Source: Echinococcus granulosus
Taxonomy: Eukaryota > Platyhelminthes > Cestoda > Cyclophyllidea > Taeniidae
DNA length: 64,000 nucleotides
Assembly (NCBI RefSeq): GCF_000524195.1
Contig: NW_020170432.1
Span: 388,847 to 452,846, forward strand
Direction: 5' to 3'
Shown: piece by piece, positions 26,286 through 40,129 of the stretch
Layout: the number at the start of each line of letters is the position of its first letter
How positions within the stretch are numbered: position 1 is the first letter of the stretch
The notes under the pieces: model-generated
What the model saw: only the letters and a program-made list of their open reading frames with translations
Databases searched by the model: none
Told to the model about the DNA's origin: nothing
Translations under genes and position numbers: made by a program

Positions 26286-28839
26286 AACAGCAATTAAACC
26301 GTTCTCTTCACCAAGTTAATGAGTCAAGTACTTGCGCACTTATTTAGCTCGTTAAAAACTCATTTTTGTTCTTTTTTTCATCTCCACTTGGATTTTAAAG
26401 CGGCCTGATAAATTCCCCATGACCATTGAAAGAGGCATCCGTAGACGACATAAGTGTAAATCCTTTCCCAAATATGCAAGAGGTTAAATGTTTACTTTTC
26501 CTCCTCTACCTTTACTCTCTTGAATCGAGAAGACTGCATAGATGAGAACATCTTTTATTTCATAATTCTGCAAAATGGGTACAGGGAATCAAGTTCATAT
26601 GCGCTCAGATTTAGCTTTCTTCTCAGGGGCCGATGACATCCACTTAGTCACGGGGTTTACGGCTATTGACGGCATCTCGCCCAAAAGTGTCCGGTCATGT
26701 CAATAAAACCGTGTTAATTCGGAGCTGGTTAGCTAAATTACTTCTTCACGTCTGTGGCCTCCTCACACAATCTTTTGATCATTCTGTTTGCTCATTGTTA
26801 AATTTAACCTTTTTGTGATATTTTTTTTAGCCATAATTCCTATCCTTTATCAATGATGGGGTAGTGGACTAGACCTGGCACCTGTTACTCCTTCTTCAGA
26901 AGGGCATATTCTGTTTCATGGAGGACCTAAGTCCAAATAAATTAAGCAGACCTCCACAATGGACGAGTGAATTTGTGGCTACTCCGGATGAAAGGGTGGA
27001 GAATTCTACTGCACCTCTGGGTTAGTAGTTACCCCATGCACAAGTTCGATATCGTAGTCGTCTCTATACGAGATCGAGAATGGTATCAGTCTCTTCCTCG
27101 TGTCACAAGTGTTCATAAAATGCATTGTCCAGGGTGGAACAAGGCCTTAAGACTGCAGCCAAAATGTTGCATGACAATGCGTCGAAAAGCGGAACCCGAT
27201 TAAACAATTACTAACGCAATCCACCGCGAAGAATCATAACCAGAGGTGACAGGGTTTAATAGCCTGACGCTGACTGACGTTCAGGGAGGCTTTGCAACAT
27301 GTCCGAGGGCAAATAAACGGAATAGATGGGGAAAATAACCCCACTGCACACCAGATTAGAAGTGGAATTTTGAAAGGATTTCCCGCTCATTTAAGAATTT
27401 ATTTTCAATCTATCTGGTAGCGTACTGAAGCGCCATAGAAGCACATTACTCACAAAGCCCTCATTTATTATGCATTGAATGAGTGAGCTACCAACAGCAC
27501 CGTACTTGAAGGTACAGAAGCTAAGACTAGGGTTGTTGCATCCTCCGGAGGAAGCTTAAATTGGGACTCATTATTCCCAATAGTACGAAAATTTCCTCCG
27601 GTTCTCCTCTCCCACCACCACCGCAACTTATCCGTCTGGCCCGCCTGTCTGCCTGTCTCTCAAATTGGGGACTTGACTCACTACAGTGCCTTATCTCTCC
27701 TCTCTTTATTGTTCTCAGAATAAATGGCCAAGCTTTTGACAAGTCCTGTGCTTTAGATTCTTCGTACGATTAAAACCCGCCTTTTGAAACAGTAGAGGGA
27801 AAAAAGACAACTTTAATGTGTTTTAGGGAATCCTAATGGTATTTCGCGTGAATAGATAGGAATCAATGACTCACCTTACCCGAAAGTACCTACCTAATGG
27901 GTGACTACATTAGGTACCGTTATTAAAGCACTGCAGCACGCACGATAAGCCCCAGTTTTATGAGCCCTCTCTCTCTACTGATATGGGTGGACAATTCCAA
28001 AGTAAGAATAAGATTATCAACATTTACTTTAGCTAATCATTAAAATGAATGGATTTGGGTAGGCGCGGGTACCCCAGCTAACACAATCACCTTTTGATCG
28101 TTCGTCTGTCCGCCACCTAAGGTAAATGCCTGAGTCTCGTCCACAGGCAAATACGTTGAGGCGCATTTGCCACATCTCAGCTGCTTTAAATGAAAACGAG
28201 TGCTTCTTTTATAAGAAACCATATTATTTACTATTAATTTGATCCACAAGAATAAAAAAATGAATGTAAAGGTTATGTTTGGTTCAAAATGATTCGTCCA
28301 GTCATACTACTTATAACCAATTAAGTGTTATGACCTTACCTAAATTTGTTCCATTTTATGCTTGTACATAATTTGACTATTTTGATTCAATAGTGGTAAT
28401 TTATACGCCTCATTACACTTTCGTACTTGGCTCTGGATTCAGTGAAGATTAGGGGGTTCAATGCTAATGGCTTTCCTCCCGGTTAGCTTTGAAGGAGGAC
28501 GCGACACACCCGGGCATTACTAACTTGATGTTATGCACAATTACCCAAAAAAGAGGCTATAGATTGGATTGCTGATGACTGTGAACACGTTTTGCCAACT
28601 GAAGAGGTTAGAACATGGCCACCCAAAGCAGCCTCATTATCTGTTATGAGAGAGGAAAAATAATTACAGCTTGCAAGACCATGCATACAAACACAACAAG
28701 GCTGCATATGACGGACATTAAAGCATGACTCATGGCTACACATATTAATTAGAGAGTGGAAGTGGGGAGAGAGAGGAAGAGGGAAAGAGCGAGAGCTGGG
28801 CAAGTGCCTCTCAGCCTCTCGGCAGGAATTGCTATCAGG

Positions 28840-28880
28840 GCGAGGGGAGGAGGAGGTGGAGGAGGAGGGTAGGGAGGAGT
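28840..28880 (+). repeat. GGA-rich purine tract
   Basis: A run of GGA, GGGG and GGG units on the plus strand has four or more G-tracts within 40 nt and so could form a G-quadruplex. The minus-strand proline-rich frame over it is a composition artefact. Confidence 0.6.
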
Positions 28881-30464
28881 GCTAGTATGTAGTGTGTGGC
28901 ATTTAACCCCGCACTCCAGAGAGCTTATCACTGTGTGCTTTACGCTTAACTTGACAAGAAAAGTCCTGTCTTTGTATGCGTATAAGCTAAGCAATGTACA
29001 TAAGCAGGCTGACTAAGCATGGCTTTGCCTTTCTTCTATGTATGTATGTGTGTGTGTTTATATGCGTAAATTTCAATGACTCACATAGCAATAAACAAAC
29101 ATCCATCTACGCTACTAGCAGGAGCGAATGCTTTCAACCATGATAACACAGAATAGTCACCAGTAATGACGATTAGAAGGCTTTAATAGGTCGGTGAGTC
29201 CGAGTCCCGGTTCGCGTCCGAAATTCCATTCCACATAAACAAGCATCAACCATGAAGAACTTTGAGAAGGTGAGGAAAAAACTAAATAAAGCCACATTTA
29301 GGAATTAAAAAACTGACCTTTACCATTTTTTTGCGTTTTTCTTCCCGCCACATTTTGTTTTGCGACTGCTGTATTGACGGGACCTGGCAAAATCGCCTCA
29401 TCTACACACAAGAGCATGGGACTGCCTTTTCTCCTCATATGTATGCCCCTTATGATAACTTTACTTACGACGCCTTGTTGACCAATCCAAAAGAATCGTT
29501 TAGCAGCCTCACTTCGAGGTGATGCCAAAGGCAAACGCAAACAATAGAGTAAAATATGAAGAGAGAATGACAGAGGGAGACAAGCTTCCAGGCTGAAGAA
29601 TTACTGAACCTCCTTCTCACTATTAATCAGCATCACCGGCCTCACTAGATTTGGATTTTTGCGTACTGGTAAAAAGTAAACCCCTTCAGTGATAGGAAAT
29701 TTGACATATCATGGAATGCAGATTCCTGTCTGTCCAAAAGCAGGGCTGATTGTCGGTTAAAAAAGAAAGGAGGGAGGGATAAATTGAGATTAGTTTTTGC
29801 AAGGGCTGTGAAAATAAATATCTGGAAGTGCTAGCCCTCCTTTATAAGCAATTAAGTGAAATGGCGACACAAGTAGACTGTGAATCCACCTTGAAAAATG
29901 TATTTTATCATTTAAAGCCAAAAACAATCTGACTCTAACCACATCGGTTTCTAAAACTACCTAGTTCGTATGCTAACATGAGATTGTCTAATGGTAATTC
30001 AAAGGTGATAAATTGTGGAGCTCACTGAAACAGGCAAGAAGGGGATGAGGGTGTAGCAGAACCCCCCCTATCTCTCCCTCTATTCCACACTTCTTTGATA
30101 TTTGCGGAAAAGGGTGGATCTTGTTCCTCTCTACGATGGATCCGTGTGTACCGTATCGCATCGAGTTGATAGAGGCTTCCATTAATTGTTTTTTGTATTC
30201 CAGTAAGTAAACGAACCCTAATGAAAGACTGTGTCTGCAGCACGCCACCACCACACACACATAGAGAAGCCTTGTGGGGACCAAGAGATGTATGCTTTAA
30301 AAGTGTCGATAGTGAGCCGATGGTAAGTGGATGATGAGATCGCAGAGATACAAAATTACAGAAGCACAATAACCACATTATGTACTCACTTGATTGGTTA
30401 CAAGAAGGTAACAGTCTTTTAAGTTTATTAACTTTAATGTGTTAATCTAAACCAGTTGGCAGGC

Positions 30465-31060
30465 ATTAGGCTAGCAACACACCCTCTACCACGGCCCCAT
30501 CATCTTCCCTCGTGATCCCTGTGCTAACACACCCATTCATCACCCCACTCAGAGTTGGTTTGCAAGTCTTACGCAAGTGAGGGCTGTCCCTCACGCTCAC
30601 CTTTCCAATCATCTTCTACAGTGACAGCCACTCCTCCATAAAGGATTGTGAAGAAAAGTGGATCCTCCCGTATTTCACCTAACCCGATGCAGCATCCCTC
30701 TTGGAGGGATTCATCACCCAAGGCACCGTTCGAGTAAAATTACTTGTTGTAAGCAGGCATTTAATACTGAGTGTTGTGAACTACCCCCTTCCAAATCGCA
30801 CCTCCTCCAACTGCCTTCATAGTCCAAGCAACGGAACATATTCGACAAGATGCTAGTTTGTCCAGTCATTAGGATTAACCAATCGATGAGTTTGTACATG
30901 GGAAGTTGGGAATGACCCAGGAGGGCGACTAAGAGAAAAGTCGAAGAGAGCAAAGTGAGGTGTACCCTACCGCTGGAGCAATGCACATCTCCTCATCAAC
31001 TTATACTGATTCCCTACCGACATTTTGAAGCAATTTTTAAGTCTCTACAAGTTGCTTCCA
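30465..31060 (+). mobile_element. Dispersed repeat family, copy B (about 0.6 kb)
   Basis: Same orientation as copy A. Shared features include the CTCGTGAT block, GTGGATCCTCC followed by TTTCACCTAACC, the GGCATTTAATACTGAG motif, ATCGATGAGTTTGTACATG, and a tail with ACTTATACTG. It shares the GATGAGTTTGTACATG block with copy C, where copy A has diverged. The minus-strand frame at 30714-30986 is not conserved in the other copies. Confidence 0.75.
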
Positions 31061-33756
31061 AATTTGCCGGATTTGGGATAAATACTAGGCTATTGTGAGA
31101 ACAGACAAATAATTGTGAAAGACTGTATAAAATAATGATATTTCAAAGCGATTGGAAGTAATGTGTAGGAAGTCGAAAGTAGCTTTTGGGGCTTTTAGAA
31201 TCGTGTATATATCTTTAATCTCTTATTATTTAAGCATAAAGTGTCTTCTTGATTAGGAATATGTCCTAGAGAAAAGCATTCGACGGCTAGAAACTGCCTT
31301 TGGAAGCTGGAGTCAGTAAGAAGGTAGGAAAGTGGAGGCATTTAATTAAACGCATGAATCATCATTAAGTAAAACATTTGGGCTGATACTGCAATACTAT
31401 TTAGGGGAGGGAAGGAGGGATTTTGGATTCTAACATGCTTGTCCATAAACCATGGCGTTTGAGGGTCGTTTCTTACCAAACCATACCAGCCTCCTACTGT
31501 ACCTACTGTAGTATGAAAGTGATTGACAATATTGTAGCTAAGTTTCTTCTCAACAGAGGATTTTTATCCCTAGGCCTGTTTTGATGGTCCTTCGGACTTG
31601 TTTCACTGTACACGGGTATCACTTGTTTATCTTCCTTGTACCCCAATTTAGAGGTCTCTTAAAATAAAATTTGTTATTTGACTTTACCTTCAAATTTCGA
31701 CGTAAATTTTTCCCCCCACCTCATAAAGTATCAGACACGACTTTTAACTCTGCTGGTTAAACATTTTGAAACGCTAGGCCCTGACAACTTTCCACACAAG
31801 CTCATCCTCCTTACTGCACTACGCACACATTACAGCGACTCGGGTAAGGAGTACTTAAAGCTCCATCTTACAGCCTTGGGCCTTGCGATTCATGTGGCTT
31901 TTGCATGCAAGAGGTCAGTACACTTTGGAGATCAGGGCTGTGATATAGATGGCGAAGCGAAAGAGGGAGTTCCAGCATAGTTCAATCGTACTGACATATA
32001 TTTTTATTCTGTAATTCTTCTAGTTTTTAACCTAATGCCGAAGTAGGCGGAGAAATATGGCAGGTGGCAATTTTCGTGTACCTGAACAAATTACGGGACT
32101 TGATTAAGTCAAATCGAGACTCACATGCATGTAAGGACTGGGTCCCGGTTTGACATGAATGCATGTAACACTACCACTTTATTTATGCTCATTACCGAAA
32201 GATTAGTAATTTTGTCAAATAAATATCTCATAGCATACAAATTCGCCTAAAAAATAAGTGAGCAAATGCTTACACTAATAATGTTATTTTCTTGCATAAA
32301 AGTTTACCTCCCGGTCAGAATGGAAAAAAATTTTCATCTCACCGCTTCATCAGTAAAAAAAGCCTTAAGGTGTGATTTTTGAAGATCGAGGTCATAACTG
32401 AGACATGAATGCTAGGTGAAAAAAGTGGGACATGTGATTTTTGCGCATGTGGAGGCTGCGTTCCAGGATCCATTCCGCCTCCAGCCTCCCCTTGAACTCC
32501 TTTTTTACTGGATTGAGTGGGAAATCATCAACCGAGAGAATATCTTTATCATTCAGTTTAAATTTCTGCTTTTCATTTGTAGAATATCAAACTATACTCT
32601 AATACGCCCTTTCTATCACTCAAGGATGGGCATTTGTGTAAGTGCCAGACAGTCCCTAATCTTCTTCATTTGCCTATCACCTTCCAATGATGTAATATGA
32701 GCGCCCCATCCAAAAGGAAGACGCCTTGAAATTCGGCCAGTGCATATCCAACCGCATCGGCAAGACTATTCAATCAAGAAATATTACTTTAGCTCCGACG
32801 TTTTTTCTCTTTCCCCCTTTCAACCTTTACTTAGGAGTATGGAGGCACAAACTCAAGAAGGTAGACTCGAATACAAGGAGCTCTCGGGTTATAAATAGCA
32901 ACGCATGTGAAGTAGTCGAGCCTCCTGCCAGAAAGAAGATGATGATGCAACGCTACAATGCCGATTTGATATATCATTTGTGCGCATGAAGTTACACAAT
33001 AATGATGCCGTAACTTCAATTCCACACTGAGCGTGGCCATCGCATAGCAGAACACACACACGCACATCGTACATAAATATAAAAAAGGTTATGATTATAA
33101 TCCATGATGAATGCGAAACGCCTATGGCTAAATTCCAAATACTAGGAAAAGGAGCGTGAATTACCTCCTACCCTACTATCTAAATGTTGCTGCTAGTCCT
33201 GGAGAGCCAGAAATCCAACACTACTTTTTTCCTCCCCACTCCCTCTATGATAATTTGTTATAAATTGCAGTAGGTTTTTCTTTTTTCATGAGTCATTATG
33301 AGAGAGGTAAAGACAAAAGCGTGGAGGAGAGAATCAACTGTCCGTCTTCTCGACCGTAATAACCCCTATTACCCCGTTTATAGGTGTTTTATTGGTCCAT
33401 CAATCACTTGGATTAAGGGGCATATAAAACATCCATTCAATTACCTGTTTGATCTTATACCCTTAATGAAAGGTCGTCCAAATCATACGGTTGTTTTTAT
33501 TTTCCACACAATCTGCCTTTGAGAAAATTTATGTACTTTCGGTAAAGGAACGAGTTGGACATGAAGGGGGGCAAAATGAAAAGTCTTATTCATCTCCTCT
33601 TTTTCTTTGAGGATACTTAGTAGACCTCTCAAGGCAGAAAATGTTTACAAGTTTGTTCATGATAGCATTGAGACTCAAAAGAGATTGACAAGGTGGCTTA
33701 AAGAACTACTGAGTGATCGGAATAGTTAAAAGGCGTTTTTCGGTCTACCACGGTGG

Positions 33757-34338
33757 CACAACTTGTTGTAACGCGTAGAGACCTGTAAAATGGGTCCATT
33801 TGTTTAGGAGCATGTGGTATAAATCATTGGCGAGATGTGCGTCACTCACTTCTACTTTCGTCTTGGTCGCCCTCCTCGGTCATTCTTAAATGTCGCATGT
33901 ACAAACTCATCGGCTGGGTGATCCTGATAACTGCATAAACTCAGAGCTTGTCGACTGTCTTGTGTTGTTTTGCATTTTGAGGCAATGAAATGAGACGAGA
34001 TGTGCAGCAGTAGAGCAAAACATTCAGTCTCAAATACCTGCCAGAAAAGTAGTTTGACTAGTGTGATGAATCACTACAGCAGAGATGCTGTTACAGGTCA
34101 GGTGAGGTACCGAAGGATCCACAATTCATCAACACCTGAGTAATAATTAGTAGTGAAGATCCTGGAGGATTGGCTGTCGCTATAGAAAGTGTGAGTGGAA
34201 AGGCGGGTGTCAGGGGCAGCCCCCACTTTGAGTATGTGTTGCCAAGACGGTAGTGAGTGGGATAATGAAGGAGTGCGCTCCCACAGAAATCACGAGAGGA
34301 GTTGACAGGGGTCATGGTATAAAGTGAGAGGCTAGGTA
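33757..34338 (-). mobile_element. Dispersed repeat family, copy C (reverse orientation)
   Basis: The reverse complement reproduces the anchors of copies A and B in order: TCTCACTTTATACCATGACC, CTCGTGAT, ATTATTACTCAGGTG, GTGGATCCT, GGTATTTGAGACTGAATG, GATGAGTTTGTACATG, GCACATCTCG, AATGATTTATAC and GTTACAACAAG. Orientation opposite to A and B supports independent insertions rather than a local tandem duplication. The minus-strand frame at 34091-34363 is part of this element and is not conserved in the others. Confidence 0.75.
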
Positions 34339-37300
34339 AGTTTGGACTGCATGACATTAACAATAATCTTTAAGGCCAACCAGTTTGTTTCTTCTTTTCT
34401 TTGTCTTTCAACATTCATTAAGCAGAAGAATATATTTTTGATCCATCCATTCCCTCTCTATCCCGTGCCTCTCAATCACTCATCACAAGACAGATTAGTT
34501 TGTATGTGTACTCTGTACTAAAGAGGCATCAGTCTGAATTAATCACATACAAAAACTAGAGTAGACAACTCCGTTACCAAAGTGGTGCGGAGATGGTGGT
34601 AAGGGTCTCTTCTCTACACAGCAGACTTGCGTCAAAGTAGACTTCGCGGCTAGTCTGTACCGCAATTGGAGGGGACTATGAATAGTTACGTTTAATATTT
34701 TAACAAATGAAACTCTTTTACATATGCTTATTCCTTTTAATCAAAAATTTACCTTAAATTATCCACTACTTTCTGTCTCACTCACTTTAAGAAAGAGCCT
34801 TCCTATGTAGGACTGGTTTCGAGATTCCTAAGGCGTGTTTATCTTTTTTCTTTGATCCTGCGATCATTTATTATTTATCCCACACTATAGCGCCAGTTGG
34901 GTCTCTCCTCATTCCAAAGCAACATGATACAACTTTTATTAGTTAGCTTTAGTGGCAAATTAATGACAACTGACGCCGCTTCTACAGACTAGTCTATCTC
35001 CACCAGGCCAGGGGGATATTCATTTTCAAAAAGCACATTTCAGGAGTAAATTGGCTTTAGCTGGATAAAATAAGAAGAAAAAGGAATAGCATATTTACTA
35101 GTTTAAATTGTGGAGAAGAATTCCGTTTACCCACGGGCTCATTGACATCAAAGAACCGTAGCCTAGTAGATAAACCTATCAGGTGGCATTATATGGGTCT
35201 ACAAACTGCCAGGAAGGTAAGAGTTGGCTCAACAAGGAGTAATGTAAGGAGTGTACTAGTAGCCTACGCTTTTAATGTTTTAAAAGTCCTTTAAACCCTA
35301 ACAATTCCATGTAATTACAGTGTGCAGCACTGAATACCGCATGACATGCATTTCTGATCATCTGACTTGGCATGCGTAGGACACGAGCTGCGGATGATCA
35401 AGCACGCATGGAAAATTTATTCTACAGTACAATAAAAAAGGAAAAAAAGTCGTTCGAGGGTGATACTACAGCATTTGATTGCACCCACCCAGTGAAACCG
35501 AAACCGAATAACTCCTTTCCCATTTGCATGAAGGAATATCCACTCAAAACTTGAAAATTTGTAAAAATTCGGCACATTTGTTCTTAGGCTGAAGGAAAGG
35601 TAAGACAAAAAGACGGGCGTTTCAGGCGCCTATGCGGAGATGGTGCTCAGCTTGTGCTAGATTGAAGTAGCTCTCCACAAATACCTTAGGCCAAATTTCA
35701 TTACTAACCTTTTATTCAACTGACCAATAAAGACTTGGTTTTATCTTTTTACTACTCTTTTTTATCTTCCGATTCAAGCCTACAAGTCACACTTTTATTT
35801 TTTCTTCCCGACTTTTGAGAGCAGTAACTCTATAAAAGATGTGGTAGAAAAAAGTACAGCAGGCTTGCATCTCATTTTAATCTGACTTTTAACCGTTTTA
35901 TTCACCAGCTATGCAAATTTAACGTGTTGCTAAGCCGATTATAACGGAGAATTTAAAAGTACAGGCTGGTTATGTTATGGGAGGTATTATCGTGGTGTTA
36001 ATAACGCTACATCAACGTTGGTAGTAATGAACTACAAGAAGCGGCAGTTTAAGCCAATTTTTCACCTCGCCTACTATTTGCACCACCGAGTGACAAATTA
36101 ACACCCGCCTTTTCCCTCTTTGGTACAATTATTTTGTAGAATGAAAGAATTTTAATTTGACACTGAATCAATTTTTTGGAGGGGTAGGAGGAGCGTGACT
36201 TTAGACCCCTTACTCAATACTAAAAGTTTTTTCCAGTGATCACCTCTCGGCAAATTAACAGTCAGGATGGCACCCCACCCATCACATATTTGATGCTATT
36301 GTATTTACTCGTGCATAAGTTATGGCCTGCTTCGGAGTCCTGGCTATACCAGAAGGTAAGGTAACTCTATTTTAATCCAGTGAATGAGGTGACAGATTGT
36401 ATTGAGGCACCAACACTCATTAATCTAAATGACACCTTGCTCTATGGGGTCACTAGTTTTTCATGGCACCACGACCCCATTCCCTGGACCAATACAAATC
36501 GGAATAGAGGGGAGGTTGTAGAGTTATTTAAGTTAAGTACATTTCTTTTTTCGTGTGTGTAGAGGGATTTAATTTCCCATTTGCGTGTTTGTTTGCGTGC
36601 CTCGCCCGTTCATTACTGAATAGACATTTTTGTCTGATCTTATCATTACACTGGTATCACTTCGTCGCTTGTCATAAAGATGCTCAAACCCTGTCTAGGG
36701 CATTTGTGTGCTCCGTTTAAATGAATTTGTCTTTAAAAGAGTGTCAAAAAGCAGTAACTGAGGCGTTATTGCAGTAGTATTTTGACACTGAAATGAGGTG
36801 GGAGAGGTCTCTACTCTGGTAATGTCTTTGAAGATTGTGTTTTGATTAACACCTCTTCAGCCTCTTCTTCTTTTTCTTCTAAAATGGCTCATGAGTCATT
36901 TTAGGCGGTGGCATGGTTATCAGGACCCTTTTTAAAAAGTCAGCCAGTCTACTAAATTAACGGAAGTGTCACGTTGTCAAACCATTGGTTACTGATTGGT
37001 GGGGGGCGGGAGGGGAAAGGATACCGGTGACATTAAAATCATTGAATAAGTAGGTTGTAAAAGATTGCCTAGCAGTTGTCGCAATACTCTAGATTCTTCC
37101 ATCTCTGCTCAAATTAAAACCCAACTCCCCAAGGGGATAATAGTGTTGACGTCGGAGTCCATGTCATTCTCCCTCCCCTCAAAGACGACAAATCATTATT
37201 TTTTTACCCCTACTTCCATTTTATTTAATTAAGAAGTAATAAGAGATAAATTAAATTTGATTGTTTTTGATTTTTTCTTGGCCTAAATGCAGAATTGCTC

Positions 37301-39975
37301 CAATATGCTCCTGATCCATTTTGATCTCGTCGGTGTAACATCAAAAGACCTGCGGGATTTTTTCTTCACTACCGCCAAGAACTAAATAACAGCAGCTACA
37401 AGGCTACGAGTGCGATAACTTAAACAAATGATAGAATATTTTACCACAAAAGAAGAAAAAAACTGCTGAGTGAATGCATTCGGTGATGATGGAGAAGCCA
37501 CTTAGCCTACTGCTGTCCTTTTGTGAGCGCCGATGGTTTTATGCATTTGCCCACAAGATTTTATCCATTCATTCACTCATTCAATTTACACAAGAGCCCC
37601 AAAATGAACGTACTTATGCATACATATACTTTAATAAAATCTTTACCAATGCTAAAACGGGGTATCAAAAAATTTGCCCTGGCAAACACAAAAAGTCCCC
37701 TCCCCCAGCTCTCGCCCCTCCTTCAGCAGGGCAGTTGAAATGTAGTCCCTTGCCTGTATAAAATCTCTGCCAAAACAGTAAAATAGTTTGAATGAGTCAA
37801 GCAAAAATGCACTTGCCGCTGCTTGTCTTTTAAGCTTCATTCCCCCTCCCAGGCCGCCTGCCATCTCGCATACCACCCTTCTCTCCTGCTCCTCCTCCTC
37901 CTTTTTGATTGTTTTCCTTGTATTCGTGCGTGCAGATAGGCAGGCACTCATACAGACATGTTCATAAACCTTTAAAGGGAGTATCGAAAAAGAGCAATTT
38001 CAAAAGTTAGGATCTTAACTTCCTCCCGGGTAAAAGTGCCTTTTTGTGTTCTAGAGTGGGATTAAAAATCCTCCTGACAATACGAATATGTAGTCAGTTT
38101 CAAGTTGGTTGAAGCAGTTCCGATTAAATGCCTCAACTAATCCGGTAGGACCTTTCAGAAGGGGAAAACAAATCAGCTTTAATGACTTATATGCATTATA
38201 TGCATATATATGTATTTGATAGGGCATTGACTTTTCACTCTCTCCTGCGATACAGTTGCCACCCTTAATTTCATACCATCATTGTTGGTAATCCTAAAGA
38301 CCTGTTGGGCACATCTGTATCATGCTTACCTAAAATCTCCGAATAATTTGATTGGTTACTATCCCAGGAAGGGTCATTGACTAACTTCTCACCTCGGACT
38401 CGGAAAAACGAAAATGAACTGATTAAAAGTGCTTGTAATGTGGGATTCAGGCAGGAGTACAAGACGGTGAGCGTGAGGCAGATTACTGGTTGGAATTTTG
38501 AATTGTATCGAACAGGCTTAGATTTAAGGTGCTTTAGTTCCTTAGCTTCTTTAGTCTTTGTGAAGCGACTTCCCCCGTGGTTGGGTGAGAGGCGACTCCC
38601 CACCAAACCCACGAGGTGCATCTTCCTTGTTTAAATCCCACCTGTGGGGGATAAATGCTTGGAAATATATAGAGACGGAATGTGGAGCCCGATCTATGCT
38701 ATTTTTTGACATTTCTAGGGCACTTCCTACATCTTAGTCCGGATTCTTTATACTACTTCTCTGCAAGCTTTTTGTTTGCCCACCATAAAGTTACTTCCAC
38801 ATCAGTTGCTTTGTTAACATCTTTATGGGTAATTTGGGTGCCATAAGTGGCCGGAGCGAATGGAGGCTAAATAGAACGGACACTAAATTAGACATAAAAC
38901 TAAAAATATCTTTGATTCCTCCAATTTTATCCTCCTTTGATGAGGTTAAACTACCACATCAACTAGATGGGGGAATATTTCAGCGATCATTGAGGTGCTC
39001 GGCAGGTCTCCTTACCTCATTACATTATTTATTAATTGCTCCCTAAGAAAAAAAGTGAATTTTTGTGTTAAATAAGTGAAAAAACTAAAAACCATTTCCC
39101 CTATCTCCATGCCTCCTACCTCGCAGCCAGTCGACACGGAAGGGTATGGAATAGCTGAAACCCCTTACCTATCGACTGGGCTACAATGGAAAAGTAAAAG
39201 CTTTTAGGTTTGTTTAAAGCAAGCTTTGGCAGTGTGATTCAAACTTTGAATCTGCTTTTGACCCAAGTCGTTGTCGATCGTACAGTTGAGAGAGATTTTT
39301 TGCCTCCCTTGAGACATCCTTCGTTCCCTTCAAGGAAAGAAGATATCAGCTAACGTATTTGGAGAATTTCTACTAATAATGTCATAATTTATGACGCGCG
39401 GTGGATAAATTTATATCTATAGCTTCATTGCTTTGTGGGCGTATATCAATTTGCCCCATACCCAGGGACCAGATTGTAATTTTGGCGTCACTTGTAATTT
39501 ACGAGGTGGTAAAAGTAGAAACTAGACCATGGCAATGGTTTGAGGGTTTAGTCCGTAACTAGTCTGAATTCGTTCGACGATCTGAGCATTTGAAATCTGC
39601 CATCCATTTGCTTGGGGTGTCCCGATCTTAGCCTAGGATCGTAACAACCGGTGCCATAATGGAAGGGGGTGAGAGACCGACAAATGAAAGCACAGTCAGA
39701 GAAGATTGGAACCCCTGCCAAGTTAAAGGAATATTAAAGCAACGATTGGGGGATATGTAGCACTTATTGTAGGGGGTTAAATCTTCTTTAAAGCAATTTT
39801 TCCTTAAGAATACCCAAGTGACCAGTAACTGATTGATATTGCCAGCCAAACTTCACGGCATTGAAGTAACATCATCTAAGAGTCGGTGCTACTGCCTTCC
39901 AAGCCCGCTCCTTAATCAATCGAGTTCCTCGAATTCTTGTGGGACAGTTTTCTGCCATTAAAAGGTTGATTCCGT

Positions 39976-39995
39976 TTCTTCCTTCCTTCCTTCCT
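39976..39995. repeat. TTCC tetranucleotide repeat
   Basis: About four to five perfect TTCC units. Simple sequence only. Confidence 0.85.
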
Positions 39996-40092
39996 AATTT
40001 AGCCTGCGACGACTATGTTGTTGGTAATACCATCACCCTGACACCTTATTTTTGTCATCTACACTCCCCATATTTTACAGAAGTTCCACGTA

Positions 40093-40129
40093 GAAGGATG
40101 AGAAGAAGAAGAGGAAGGAGGAGGAGGTT
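40093..40129. repeat. GAA/GGA purine-rich repeat
   Basis: Interrupted GAA and GGA units. The arginine-rich peptide it yields is a composition artefact. Confidence 0.8.

Noticed and set aside
29195..29225. tRNA-like B-box (CGGTTCGCGTCC)
   Set aside because: No A-box at the right distance and no cloverleaf could be drawn.
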